Source of the DNA: an uncultured Collinsella sp.
GTDB taxonomy: Bacteria > Actinomycetota > Coriobacteriia > Coriobacteriales > Coriobacteriaceae
Length of the DNA: 10,077 nucleotides
Direction of reading: 5' to 3'
Assembly (NCBI GenBank): GCA_905197385.1
Contig: CAJJYO010000037.1
Coordinates: 1 to 10,077, forward strand
Under the pieces are notes generated by a model. That model was not told the DNA's origin and searched no databases. It saw only the letters and a program-made list of their open reading frames with translations. Both the position numbers and the translations under genes were made by a program. Shown in pieces: positions 1 to 6,276 of this stretch (position 1 is the stretch's first letter; every line of letters starts with the position of its first letter).

Positions 1-1411
1 AAGCCACGAACGGCTCGCCGTTCACGTCGAGCTCGAGCTTGGTGTTCTCGATGGTCGCGGGACCCATAAGCGTCGCCAGGAAGCGGCGGGCGATGAGGTC
101 GTAGAGCTTGCGCTGGCCGCCATCGAGCGTGGACGGATCACCTTCGCCCGTAGGGTAGATAGGCGGGTGGTCGGTGGTCTCGACCTTGCCGCGCGTGGGC
201 TTCATGGGGCCGGCGAGCACCTTTTTGCATACGGGCGTCAGCGCCGGATTAATCTTTGCAAGGTCGCTCACCACGGCGCCCAGATCGAGCGTCGCGGGGT
301 ACACAGTGTTGTCGACACGCGGGTAGCTGATGAGGCCCGCCATGTAGAGGGACTCGGCGATGCGCATGGTGCGCGCAGGCGAGATGCCCTCGGCTGCAGC
401 GGCTGCCTGCAGCGAGGTAGTCGCAAACGGCGTGGGCGGCTGCTGCTTGCGCGAGCGCTTGGTCACCGCGGCGACGGTTGCCGTCGCAACGCCATCGACA
501 TGGCCGTACGCCGTCTCGGCAGCGTCTTTGTCGGTAAAGTGTGCCGTCTTGTGCGCGATCTTAAAGCGGTCGTCCTCGGCAGCGCCCTGCGCGGCGCCCA
601 TGCCACGGATCTGCCAATAGTCTTCGGGCACAAACGCCATGCGCTCGCGCTCGCGCTCGACCACCAGGGCGAGTGTCGGCGTCTGCACGCGGCCGGCGGA
701 ACGCACGTTGCCAAAGCCGCCAAACTTGGCGAGCGTCAGGTAGCGCGTGAGCACCGCGCCCCAAATGAGGTCGATGTGCTGACGGCTCTCGCCGGCGTCG
801 GCCAAGTTCTGGTCGAGCGAGACGAGATTATCGAAGGCCTGCGTGATCTCGGCCTTGGTAAACGAAGAGTACTGGGCGCGGGCAACCGGCAAGTCCGGCG
901 CCACCTCGCGCACCTTGTTAAGGGCGTCCGAACCGATTAGCTCGCCCTCGCGATCGAAGTCCGTGGCGATAATGACGCTGTCAGACTTTTTAGCGAGGTT
1001 CTTGAGCGAACGAATGAGTTCCTTCTCGGCCGGTAGCTTAATGACGGGCGCCCAGGTGAGGTAAGGCAGGCTCTCGAGTTTCCAGCCCTTGATTGAGATG
1101 CCATCGGCAAGAAACGGCTTGCGCTTGGTGTCGTAGGGCGGGCGTGCCAGGCCATCGGGCATGTCGGCCGGTAGCATCTCGCCGTCCTCGGTAACCGAAT
1201 ACCATCCCAGCTTTTTATCGAACAGCACGCTGTCGCAAAAATCGGGCGCAAGGATGTGACCGGCAAGACCGATCGTCACGCACTCCTCGCCCTTCCACTC
1301 AAAACGGTAGATGGCGGTGTTGTACACCTTGTCCTTTTTGGGTTTGCCCGTGGACAGACGCTCGGCGATCTGACGCGCGGCGTCGTTTTTCTCGGCGATG
1401 ATGAGCTTCAA
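1..1411 (-). CDS. Type IA DNA topoisomerase, archaeal TopA-like (partial, 3' end beyond window)
   Basis: This gene encodes the first 470 residues of a type IA topoisomerase, which relaxes negatively supercoiled DNA by cutting one strand through a 5'-phosphotyrosine link. The N-terminal TOPRIM domain shows LIIAEKNDAA with catalytic Glu7 and the acidic metal triad in ATDFDREGE (D151, D153, E155). RVQTPTL follows at 241-247, and the active-site segment ISYPRVDN puts the nucleophile at Tyr363 and the conserved Arg at 365. HPPIYPT is at 415-421. The IAEKNDAAR start and ATDFDREGE wording resemble archaeal TopA more than E. coli TopA or TopB. The residue after Arg365-containing PR is Val, where Thr or Ser is usual. 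The start is TTG at 1409-1411: it opens the TOPRIM strand exactly and has AGGAG six bases upstream. It lies 54 bases downstream of hypB on the same strand and may be co-transcribed. The C-terminus, including any zinc fingers, is not visible. Confidence 0.93.
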   Translation of the reverse strand, partial: MKLIIAEKNDAARQIAERLSTGKPKKDKVYNTAIYRFEWKGEECVTIGLAGHILAPDFCDSVLFDKKLGWYSVTEDGEMLPADMPDGLARPPYDTKRKPFLADGISIKGWKLESLPYLTWAPVIKLPAEKELIRSLKNLAKKSDSVIIATDFDREGELIGSDALNKVREVAPDLPVARAQYSSFTKAEITQAFDNLVSLDQNLADAGESRQHIDLIWGAVLTRYLTLAKFGGFGNVRSAGRVQTPTLALVVERERERMAFVPEDYWQIRGMGAAQGAAEDDRFKIAHKTAHFTDKDAAETAYGHVDGVATATVAAVTKRSRKQQPPTPFATTSLQAAAAAEGISPARTMRIAESLYMAGLISYPRVDNTVYPATLDLGAVVSDLAKINPALTPVCKKVLAGPMKPTRGKVETTDHPPIYPTGEGDPSTLDGGQRKLYDLIARRFLATLMGPATIENTKLELDVNGEPFVA

Positions 1412-1465
1412 AAGAGGCTCCTATCTCGTGTCTCTGCGGCTACGCCCGCCCGTATGGCGGCCGAT

Positions 1466-2149
1466 TTACGCCCTTGCTTGCTCGATCTGCCCGATGAGCC
1501 AATCGCACCAGGCATCCATGCCCTCGCCCTTGCGCGCGCTCACGGCAAACCGCGGCGCCTGCGGATTGAGGTCATCGAGTGTCTTAGTATACCTATCCAT
1601 GTCAAAATCGAAAGCCGGAGCCACGTCGACCTTGTTGAGCAGCTGTGCGCCGGCGTGCTGGAAGATGCCCGGGTACTTGATAGGCTTGTCGTCGCCCTCG
1701 GGCACCGAGAGAATCATGATGGACAGGTTCTCGCCCAGGTCAAAGTCGACCGGGCAGACCAAGTTGCCCACGTTTTCGATAAAGATGACATCGATGTTTT
1801 GAAGGCCCACCGCCTGGTCGAACGCGTCAACGGCCTCCATGATCATGTTGCCCTCGAGGTGGCACAGGCCGCCCGTGTTGATCTGGATGGCGGGCATGCC
1901 GGCTTCCTTCATGGTAATGGCATCGACATCCGAGGCGATATCGCCCTCGATGACGGCGCAGCGCAGGCCAGCCTTGTCGCGCAGGCGCTCGTTGGTGCCC
2001 AGGATTGTGGTGGTCTTGCCCGAGCCGGGGCTCGACAAGACGTTGATCACGTAGGTGTTTGTCTCATTAAATCGCTGACGCAGCTGATCTGCCAGGCGCT
2101 CGTTGCGCGACAGGATCGGCGACGCGATATCAATCGTTTTCTCAACCAT
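1466..2149 (-). CDS. hypB: HypB, hydrogenase nickel-incorporation GTPase
   Basis: This is a 227-residue SIMIBI-class GTPase that, with HypA, delivers Ni2+ to the large subunit of [NiFe]-hydrogenases in the cytoplasm. The P-loop is SSPGSGKTT (about 39-47), and NKVD at 172-175 is the guanine-specificity motif. The intersubunit metal site known for the family is intact: Cys96-His97 in GGLCHLEGN and Cys132 in GNLVCPVDFDLGE. The N-terminus is short and lacks the His-rich nickel-storage stretch and the CxxCGC motif found in some HypB proteins, so only the G-domain metal site is present. The ATG at 2147-2149 has AAGGAG eight bases upstream. It follows hypA by 55 bases on the same strand. The other hyp genes and the hydrogenase structural genes are not in this window. 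Confidence 0.96.
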   Translation of the reverse strand: MVEKTIDIASPILSRNERLADQLRQRFNETNTYVINVLSSPGSGKTTTILGTNERLRDKAGLRCAVIEGDIASDVDAITMKEAGMPAIQINTGGLCHLEGNMIMEAVDAFDQAVGLQNIDVIFIENVGNLVCPVDFDLGENLSIMILSVPEGDDKPIKYPGIFQHAGAQLLNKVDVAPAFDFDMDRYTKTLDDLNPQAPRFAVSARKGEGMDAWCDWLIGQIEQARA

Positions 2150-2204
2150 ACTTAGCGCTCCTTAATTTGGCCCCTTTATACCCCATCACCAGATGGCTAG
2201 CGGG

Positions 2205-2561
2205 CTAATCGTCGGGGGTTTCGATTTCGATACTGGCGATGTCAAGCTCGCGGCCGTGCAGCAGGCGCACGTTGGCGCCGCCACATTGGGGGCAGCGGCA
2301 GTGGAAGCGGTCATGATCGAAAACCTCACCGCAGTCCAGACACTCGCTTTGTGGATGGACCTCCTCAACGGCAAGCTCGCAGCCGCGCGTGAGCGGGTCC
2401 TCGTCGCGAAACGTCTCCCACGCAAAGTCGAGCGCCTCGCGCACGACCTCGGTCATATCCCCAATACGAAGTGTTACCAAAACGGCGCGCGAGGCCCCCG
2501 CCCCACGCGCCGCGCGAATCACTGTATCGAGTATGCCGTTGACAATGCCAACCTCGTGCAT
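2205..2561 (-). CDS. hypA: HypA, hydrogenase nickel metallochaperone
   Basis: This 118-residue protein has the usual HypA length. It begins MHEVGIV; the N-terminal Met-His-Glu is the family's nickel-binding motif, with His2 as ligand. The structural zinc site is seen as CLDC (Cys74, Cys77) and CPQC (Cys90, Cys93), with an extra Cys88 just before the second pair. HypA receives or hands over nickel with HypB during [NiFe]-hydrogenase maturation. The ATG at 2559-2561 lies six bases after the tatC stop, and its likely ribosome site (GAGGAG) overlaps the end of tatC, so translation is probably coupled to tatC. hypB follows. Confidence 0.95.
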   Translation of the reverse strand: MHEVGIVNGILDTVIRAARGAGASRAVLVTLRIGDMTEVVREALDFAWETFRDEDPLTRGCELAVEEVHPQSECLDCGEVFDHDRFHCRCPQCGGANVRLLHGRELDIASIEIETPDD

Positions 2562-2567
2562 ACCGAT

Positions 2568-3359
2568 TTACTCCTCATCGTCCTCGTCGTCCGAGAACAG
2601 GTCCAGACGGCTCACAAACAAGCCCTCCTTGCCCTCGCGCGCGGTAATGACCACGCGGGCAATGGCAAGCGAAATCTCGTAGAGCGAGAGCAGGGCGCCA
2701 TACATGAGGCCCAGCGTAACGGGCGAGCCGTCGGGCGTAATCACAGCCGAGCCCACAAGCAGGCCAACGTACACGAAACGCCAGGCACTGCGGAAGGCCG
2801 CGTAGGACACGATATGGAAGACGGACAGGTAGAAGATGATGAGCGGCAGCTCAAATGCCACGCCAAAGCCGATCATAAAGAGCAGCTCCATGTTGACGTA
2901 GTTCTCCAGATCGGGCAGCGCCGTGGCGACAGCCGAAGTCTCGCCGATGAGCCACTCAAAGCCCGCAGGAATGATGATGAAGTAGCAAAAGATGGCGCCC
3001 AGGAAGAACAGCACCGTCGAGGCGAGCACCGTGGGCACGACCCACTTGCGCTCGTTGGGGCGAAGCGCCGGCAGGAAAAACGCCAAGACCTGCCAGATGA
3101 TCATGGGCGTGCACATGACAACGGCCATCTTGATGGCCAGCGAAAAGCGCAAGCCAAAGCCGCCGAGCGTGGTAGTGATGTAGAACTTACCGTCCGGCAC
3201 AAAGGAGCGGATGGGATCTTCCAGGATGTCGAGCACTACAGGCGTGGCGAAATACAGCACGATAGCAGCGGCAAACACCGACACGACCACGATGGTCAGG
3301 CGGCGACGGAGTTCCCCCAGGTGATCGAAAAGCGGCATTCGCGCAGGTCCGATAGGCAT
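2568..3359 (-). CDS. tatC: TatC, twin-arginine translocase receptor subunit
   Basis: This 263-residue, six-helix inner-membrane protein recognises twin-arginine signal peptides and nucleates the Tat pore that exports folded proteins. Family residues are visible: HLGELRRR near the N-terminus (Glu16, equivalent to E. coli Glu15), Phe94 and Glu103 in the first periplasmic loop (FFLPALRPNER), Glu170 in FGVAFELP, and TPDGSP (Asp210) before helix 5/6. Hydrophobic segments lie at about 22-45, 75-97, 107-131, 158-180, 194-208 and 213-236. The tail ends in a very acidic run (SDDEDDEE). The ATG overlaps the tatA stop as TAATG with GGGAGG upstream, which supports the first Met. Met8 is an alternative start but has no clear ribosome site. 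Confidence 0.96.
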   Translation of the reverse strand: MPIGPARMPLFDHLGELRRRLTIVVVSVFAAAIVLYFATPVVLDILEDPIRSFVPDGKFYITTTLGGFGLRFSLAIKMAVVMCTPMIIWQVLAFFLPALRPNERKWVVPTVLASTVLFFLGAIFCYFIIIPAGFEWLIGETSAVATALPDLENYVNMELLFMIGFGVAFELPLIIFYLSVFHIVSYAAFRSAWRFVYVGLLVGSAVITPDGSPVTLGLMYGALLSLYEISLAIARVVITAREGKEGLFVSRLDLFSDDEDDEE

Positions 3360-3946
3360 TACTCATCGCCTCCCTTCGGGGCGTCGGCGGCAGCAGCGTC
3401 GTCCTCGGCCTCGAGCTCGCGAGCGAGCTGGTCGACGACGGCCTTGCGCTTACGGGGACGACGGGCGTAGAGGTCAGCCGTCGTGGGCTCTGCCGGCTCG
3501 GGCTTGGGCTCCGGCTCTGCAGCTGGCTCGGGTTCGACGGCGGCAGCAGCAGGCTCGGCCTTGGCGGGCTCGGCGCTCTCGGCCTCATCAGCAGCGCCTT
3601 CGTCCTCGGTGGCACCCTCGCTCGCGGCCTTCTCGGCGGCAAGGCGGGCACGGCGCTCGGCAAAGGTCTCCTTCTTTGCGGGTGCAGCCGTCCCGGCGGC
3701 ATCCTCGTCCGCATCGGAATCGTCATCGACGGCAGCCTTCTTGGGCTTGACCGGAGCCGAAGCAGCCTCGCTTACCGGATCGATGATCTCGGACTGAACA
3801 ACGGCCGTCATCTTTTCCTGCGTCTCGCGGAACTGACGAATGGCACGGCCGATCGTGCGGCCCATCTGTGGGAGCTTATCCGGGCCAAACAGCAAAAAGC
3901 CGAAGACCACGATGATCGCGAGCTCACCCTCTCCAATACCAAACAC
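3359..3946 (-). CDS. tatA: TatA/TatB-family twin-arginine translocase subunit with long low-complexity tail
   Basis: This is a 195-residue single-pass membrane protein. It starts MFGIGEGEL, followed by a hydrophobic helix (about 9-20), the FGPDKLP hinge and an amphipathic helix (about 28-50), which is the standard TatA/B plan. Glu8 matches TatB rather than TatA of E. coli, and the QEKMTAVVQSEI segment is also TatB-like. No second copy is nearby, so it may serve as the single bifunctional TatA of a TatAC system. From about residue 60 it is a charged Ala/Pro/Glu-rich tail with EPEPKPEP-type repeats and a basic RRPRKRK patch near 160-175. I chose GTG at 3944-3946 because GGAGG lies five bases upstream and the protein then begins exactly like the family. 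The ATG at 3991 would add 15 residues without support. tatC overlaps its stop by one base. Confidence 0.9.
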   Translation of the reverse strand: MFGIGEGELAIIVVFGFLLFGPDKLPQMGRTIGRAIRQFRETQEKMTAVVQSEIIDPVSEAASAPVKPKKAAVDDDSDADEDAAGTAAPAKKETFAERRARLAAEKAASEGATEDEGAADEAESAEPAKAEPAAAAVEPEPAAEPEPKPEPAEPTTADLYARRPRKRKAVVDQLARELEAEDDAAAADAPKGGDE

Positions 3947-3958
3947 ACATACCTCCAA

Positions 3959-3978
3959 GGCTCGATGTGAGTCGAGCC
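3959..3978 (-). promoter_or_regulatory. Hairpin just upstream of the tatA ribosome site
   Basis: A perfect seven-base stem (GGCTCGA with TCGAGCC) and a six-base loop lie in the presumed tatA leader. It ends two bases before the GGAGGT ribosome site at 3951-3956. It has no T-tract on either strand. It could affect translation or stability of the tat-hyp message, but no function is shown by the sequence. Confidence 0.4.
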
Positions 3979-4021
3979 CGCACCGCGCCATTCGGCCGGA
4001 ACTCGTCTATTCATTCGGTCA

Positions 4022-4027
4022 AGTATA
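4022..4027 (-). promoter_or_regulatory. Possible -10 element for the tat-hyp unit
   Basis: TATACT on the minus strand lies 76 bases upstream of the tatA GTG. The eight bases AAGTATAG (plus strand) recur at 5826-5833 in front of the aminotransferase, which supports a shared promoter element. No convincing -35 box is present at normal spacing, so this is tentative. Confidence 0.3.
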
Positions 4028-4055
4028 GCGCCCGGACGCCAAAACGTCCGAGCGC
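4028..4055 (-). terminator. Hairpin downstream of the STAS gene, possible weak terminator
   Basis: An 11-base stem surrounds the loop TTTTGG. On the minus strand one pair is G-U, whereas the plus strand has a C-A mismatch there, so it folds better in minus-strand RNA. It begins 45 bases after the STAS stop codon. There is no U-tract after it (the next bases are TATACT, the possible tat -10), so efficiency as an intrinsic terminator is doubtful. Confidence 0.35.
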
Positions 4056-4099
4056 ATCACAAACATATGCCAAACGGCACGCCCTTTTGGGGGCAAAGA

Positions 4100-4414
4100 T
4101 TATGCCGCCGTGATCGAAATCTCCTGGTCGACGCCCAGCAGCTGAACCACGCGCATCACCGGGGGCTGCACATTAGTGCAGCTAAAGCGCTTACCGTGGT
4201 CGACCGCGTGGTGCGCGGCGCCCACGAGCACGCCAATGCCCGTCGAATCGATGTAGCTCACCTGGGCAAAATCGAGCTCAACGGCCTCAGTGGGCTGCTC
4301 GAGCGCCAGGTCGATAGCATTGCGCAGGCTATCGGCGTTAGAGATATCGATCTCGCCGGTTACCTTAATGGTGTAGATCTCCGGCGTGGGGTTGGTGGAA
4401 ATACCCAAATCCAT
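4100..4414 (-). CDS. STAS-domain anti-sigma factor antagonist (SpoIIAA/RsbV-like)
   Basis: This 104-residue protein is essentially one STAS domain. YIDSTGIGVLVG carries the Ser (residue 57) that is the phosphorylation switch in SpoIIAA and RsbV. The N-terminal strand VTGEIDISNADSLR is also typical. In characterised relatives the unphosphorylated form binds a serine kinase/anti-sigma factor and releases a sigma factor. No such kinase or sigma gene is adjacent, so the partner is unknown. The ATG has AAGGAG seven bases upstream. The gene follows the aminotransferase by 66 bases on the same strand. A TACTAT at 4446-4451 could be its own -10 box, but no clear -35 goes with it. Confidence 0.9.
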   Translation of the reverse strand: MDLGISTNPTPEIYTIKVTGEIDISNADSLRNAIDLALEQPTEAVELDFAQVSYIDSTGIGVLVGAAHHAVDHGKRFSCTNVQPPVMRVVQLLGVDQEISITAA

Positions 4415-4480
4415 GTATACGCTCCTTTACGTATCGAAAGTGCGGATAGTACTGGGCGCGGACTTGCGGGGCCCTAGGCG

Positions 4481-5785
4481 TTAGGCGCGCTCGGCACGAG
4501 CAAGCTCGGCAGCGACAAGCTTAACGGCCAGCACCAGCACGTCGAGCGCGGCCTCCAGGTCCTCGACCGTGGGATAGCTCGGCGCAATACGGATGTTGGT
4601 ATCGCGCGGATCCTTGCCATAGGGCCAGGTGGCACCGGCCGGCGTGAGCTTGACGCCCAGGTCGGCGCAAAGCGCGGCGACCTTCTGGGCCGAGCCCTCG
4701 GGACCATCGAAGCTTACAAAGTAGCCGCCGCGGGGGTGCGTCCAGGTGGCACAGCCCGTATCGCCCAGGCCCTCGGTGAGCTTGCGCTCAACGGCCTCAA
4801 AGCGCGGACGCAGAAACTCGGCATGCTTTTTCATGTGCTCCTTGACCGCCTCGATGGTGGGAAGGAAGCGCACGTGACGCAGCTGGTTGAGCTTGTCGGC
4901 GCTGATGAGGCCGGCCTTCAGGCGCTTGGAGAACTCGGCGATGACCGCGGGGCTCGCACCGATAAAGCCGATACCGGCGCCCGGGAAGGTGATCTTGGAC
5001 GTCGAGGCAAAAGCCACCACGCGGTCCTCGGTACCCGCCGCGCGAGCGAGGTCAAAGATGTTGGCGAGCTCGTCGGTCTCGTCGTACAGGTCGTGCACGC
5101 AGTAGGCGTTGTCCCAGAAGATGCGGAAATCGGGCGCGGCCGTGGGCATCTCGACCAGGCGACGCACGGTGTCCTCGCTAAAGGTGATGCCCGTGGGGTT
5201 GGAATACTTGGGCACGCACCAGATGCCCTTGATGGAGTCGTCGGCGGCAACCAAGCGCTCGATCTCGTCCATGTCGGGGCCGTTGTCGGTCATCGCGACG
5301 GGGACATTCTCGATACCCAAGTCGGCAGTGATGCCAAAGTGGCGGTCGTAGCCGGGAACAGGGCACAGGAACTTGACCTTCTTGCCGTCATGCGCGGCCT
5401 CATAAGCCTCCCAAGGCTCGCTACCGCACGAGCCGCAGCGCCAGAACATGCCGGCGATATCGTGCTCGATCAGCAGGCTCGACGAACCCAGTACGAGCGT
5501 CTGCTCGGCGGGGCAACCCAGGAACTCCCCCGCCAGCTTGCGTGCCGAGGGAATGCCCTCAAAGCAACCGTAGTTGGAGCAGTCGACGTTGCCGTCGTGC
5601 AGATCGGCATCGGCATTGAGGATATCGAGCATGGGGCGAGAGATGCCCACCTGGGAGGGCGACGGCTTGCCGCGGGCCATGTCGAGCGCCAGGCCCTTGG
5701 CCTTGACCTCGGCGACCTCGGCTTTGAGCGCCTCGATGGCGGCATCGAGTTCGGTGGTTTCCATCTTCTGGTAGATCGTCTGCAT
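4481..5785 (-). CDS. Aspartate aminotransferase, subgroup Ic (PLP-dependent, MocR-like aminotransferase family)
   Basis: This 434-residue PLP enzyme resembles the actinobacterial subgroup-Ic aspartate aminotransferases, which carry the early ARGKPSP motif (38-44) and group under the Aminotran_MocR family. The expected reaction is interconversion of aspartate and 2-oxoglutarate with oxaloacetate and glutamate in the cytosol. Fold-type I landmarks are in order: YSNPTG (194-199), FWDNAY with PLP-pyridine Asp225 and Tyr228, STSKITFPGAG with the Schiff-base Lys264, and NIRIAPSYP near the C-terminus holding the substrate-carboxylate Arg. Residues 10-30 form a charged helix. The start is ATG at 5783-5785, with AAAGG upstream. 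Met8 (5764) is an alternative start. Exact substrate preference cannot be read from sequence. It is transcribed divergently from the 84-residue gene. Confidence 0.93.
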   Translation of the reverse strand: MQTIYQKMETTELDAAIEALKAEVAEVKAKGLALDMARGKPSPSQVGISRPMLDILNADADLHDGNVDCSNYGCFEGIPSARKLAGEFLGCPAEQTLVLGSSSLLIEHDIAGMFWRCGSCGSEPWEAYEAAHDGKKVKFLCPVPGYDRHFGITADLGIENVPVAMTDNGPDMDEIERLVAADDSIKGIWCVPKYSNPTGITFSEDTVRRLVEMPTAAPDFRIFWDNAYCVHDLYDETDELANIFDLARAAGTEDRVVAFASTSKITFPGAGIGFIGASPAVIAEFSKRLKAGLISADKLNQLRHVRFLPTIEAVKEHMKKHAEFLRPRFEAVERKLTEGLGDTGCATWTHPRGGYFVSFDGPEGSAQKVAALCADLGVKLTPAGATWPYGKDPRDTNIRIAPSYPTVEDLEAALDVLVLAVKLVAAELARAERA

Positions 5786-5826
5786 GGGTGCGACCTTTCG
5801 CGAAGCGGGACGTTGCAGTTCGTCTA

Positions 5827-5832
5827 AGTATA
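5827..5832 (-). promoter_or_regulatory. Possible -10 element of the aminotransferase gene
   Basis: TATACT on the minus strand is 42 bases upstream of the aminotransferase ATG. It sits in an eight-base context identical to the candidate -10 of the tat unit (AAGTATAG on the plus strand). No good -35 hexamer is visible 16-18 bases upstream. Confidence 0.35.
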
Positions 5833-5935
5833 GACCGCCACCGCCGCAAGGGTATGAAGCCGTGATAGATTAAGTCCATCGCAATGAATTACGACATCGC
5901 CGCGCATGCCGGCGTGGGGCGCCCAAGGAGGCACT

Positions 5936-6190
5936 ATGGAGTACGGATCGTTCCAGGCCGAGGAATTCGGCGACCTGCAGCGCCTGGTCGACGGACTGTT
6001 TTATGACCGCCGCGCCATCGACCGCCTGGATCTCATCGTGCAGGCCGAGATCTTGGACCTCGCGCCCGACCTCATGGAAATCGTCAACCTTTTGCCGCCC
6101 GGCTACTACGACCGCCAATCGCTTTGCGACCAGCTCAACTCCGCCTTGGCCGCCCACGGCTGGGGCGCCGTCTACGGCACCGTGGAATAA
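5936..6190 (+). CDS. Small hypothetical protein, 84 residues, function unknown
   Basis: I do not recognise a named family for this gene. It encodes an acidic soluble 84-residue protein with no signal peptide or membrane segment. The first two thirds look helical and rich in Leu, Asp and Arg (DLQRLVDG, RRAIDRLDL, DLMEIVNLLP). A PPGYYDRQSL turn follows, and the tail ends HGWGAVYGTVE. There is a single Cys at 64. ATG at 5936-5938 is chosen because AAGGAGG lies four bases upstream. An upstream in-frame ATG at 5906 has no ribosome site. It is the only plus-strand gene here, divergent from the aminotransferase and convergent with nhaA, and it ends at a bidirectional terminator, so it forms a single-gene transcription unit. 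The aromatic, glycine-rich C-terminus is the part most likely to be conserved. Confidence 0.8.
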   Translation: MEYGSFQAEEFGDLQRLVDGLFYDRRAIDRLDLIVQAEILDLAPDLMEIVNLLPPGYYDRQSLCDQLNSALAAHGWGAVYGTVE

Positions 6191-6193
6191 ACC

Positions 6194-6222
6194 TAGTCAT
6201 TTAAGAACGTCCCCAATGACTA
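6194..6222. repeat. GGGAC-loop palindromic element A
   Basis: The inverted eight-base arms TAGTCATT and AATGACTA enclose a 13-base loop. Read on the minus strand, the loop is GGGGACGTTCTTA. It starts three bases after the stop codon of the 84-residue gene and shares its last base with the following terminator. It has the same layout as elements B (8943-8993) and C (10003-10043), though the arms differ. Confidence 0.6.
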
Positions 6223-6259
6223 AAACGCCGCTTGTGACGGTGTTCACGGGCGGCGTTTT
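6222..6259. terminator. Bidirectional intrinsic terminator between the 84-residue gene and nhaA
   Basis: A 16-base stem (6222-6237 with 6244-6259) contains a perfect ten-base outer part, AAAACGCCGC with GCGGCGTTTT, and two wobble positions. The six-base loop is CGGTGT. The A/T ends give a U-tract on both strands, so it can stop transcripts from both convergent genes, ending at 6190 (plus) and 6277 (minus). Confidence 0.9.
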
Positions 6260-6276
6260 CAAACTTGTTTGTGCTT

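Noticed and set aside
167..940. 257-codon plus-strand open frame
   Set aside because: It is antisense to the topoisomerase catalytic core and shows no domain signal.
1412..1465. Small CCGCC/GGCGG stem between hypB and the topoisomerase
   Set aside because: The stem is only five pairs with no T-tract, which is expected by chance in GC-rich DNA.
1256..2155. 299-codon plus-strand open frame
   Set aside because: It is the reverse of hypB and the start of the topoisomerase, both well supported on the minus strand.
2150..2204. TATAAA-like box between hypA and hypB
   Set aside because: The minus strand has TATAAA here but no -35 partner. The genes look like one operon, so an internal promoter is not supported.
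2193..3470. 425-codon plus-strand open frame
   Set aside because: It lies antisense to hypA, tatC and the end of tatA, all of which have clear family motifs. Its composition is that of a high-GC shadow frame and it has no ribosome site.
4736..5827. 363-codon plus-strand open frame
   Set aside because: It is a shadow of the aminotransferase, whose PLP motifs are all on the minus strand.
5870..6157. 95-codon minus-strand open frame opposite the small gene
   Set aside because: The plus-strand frame has a strong ribosome site and a terminator right after it. This frame has neither, and it sits in the aminotransferase's upstream region.
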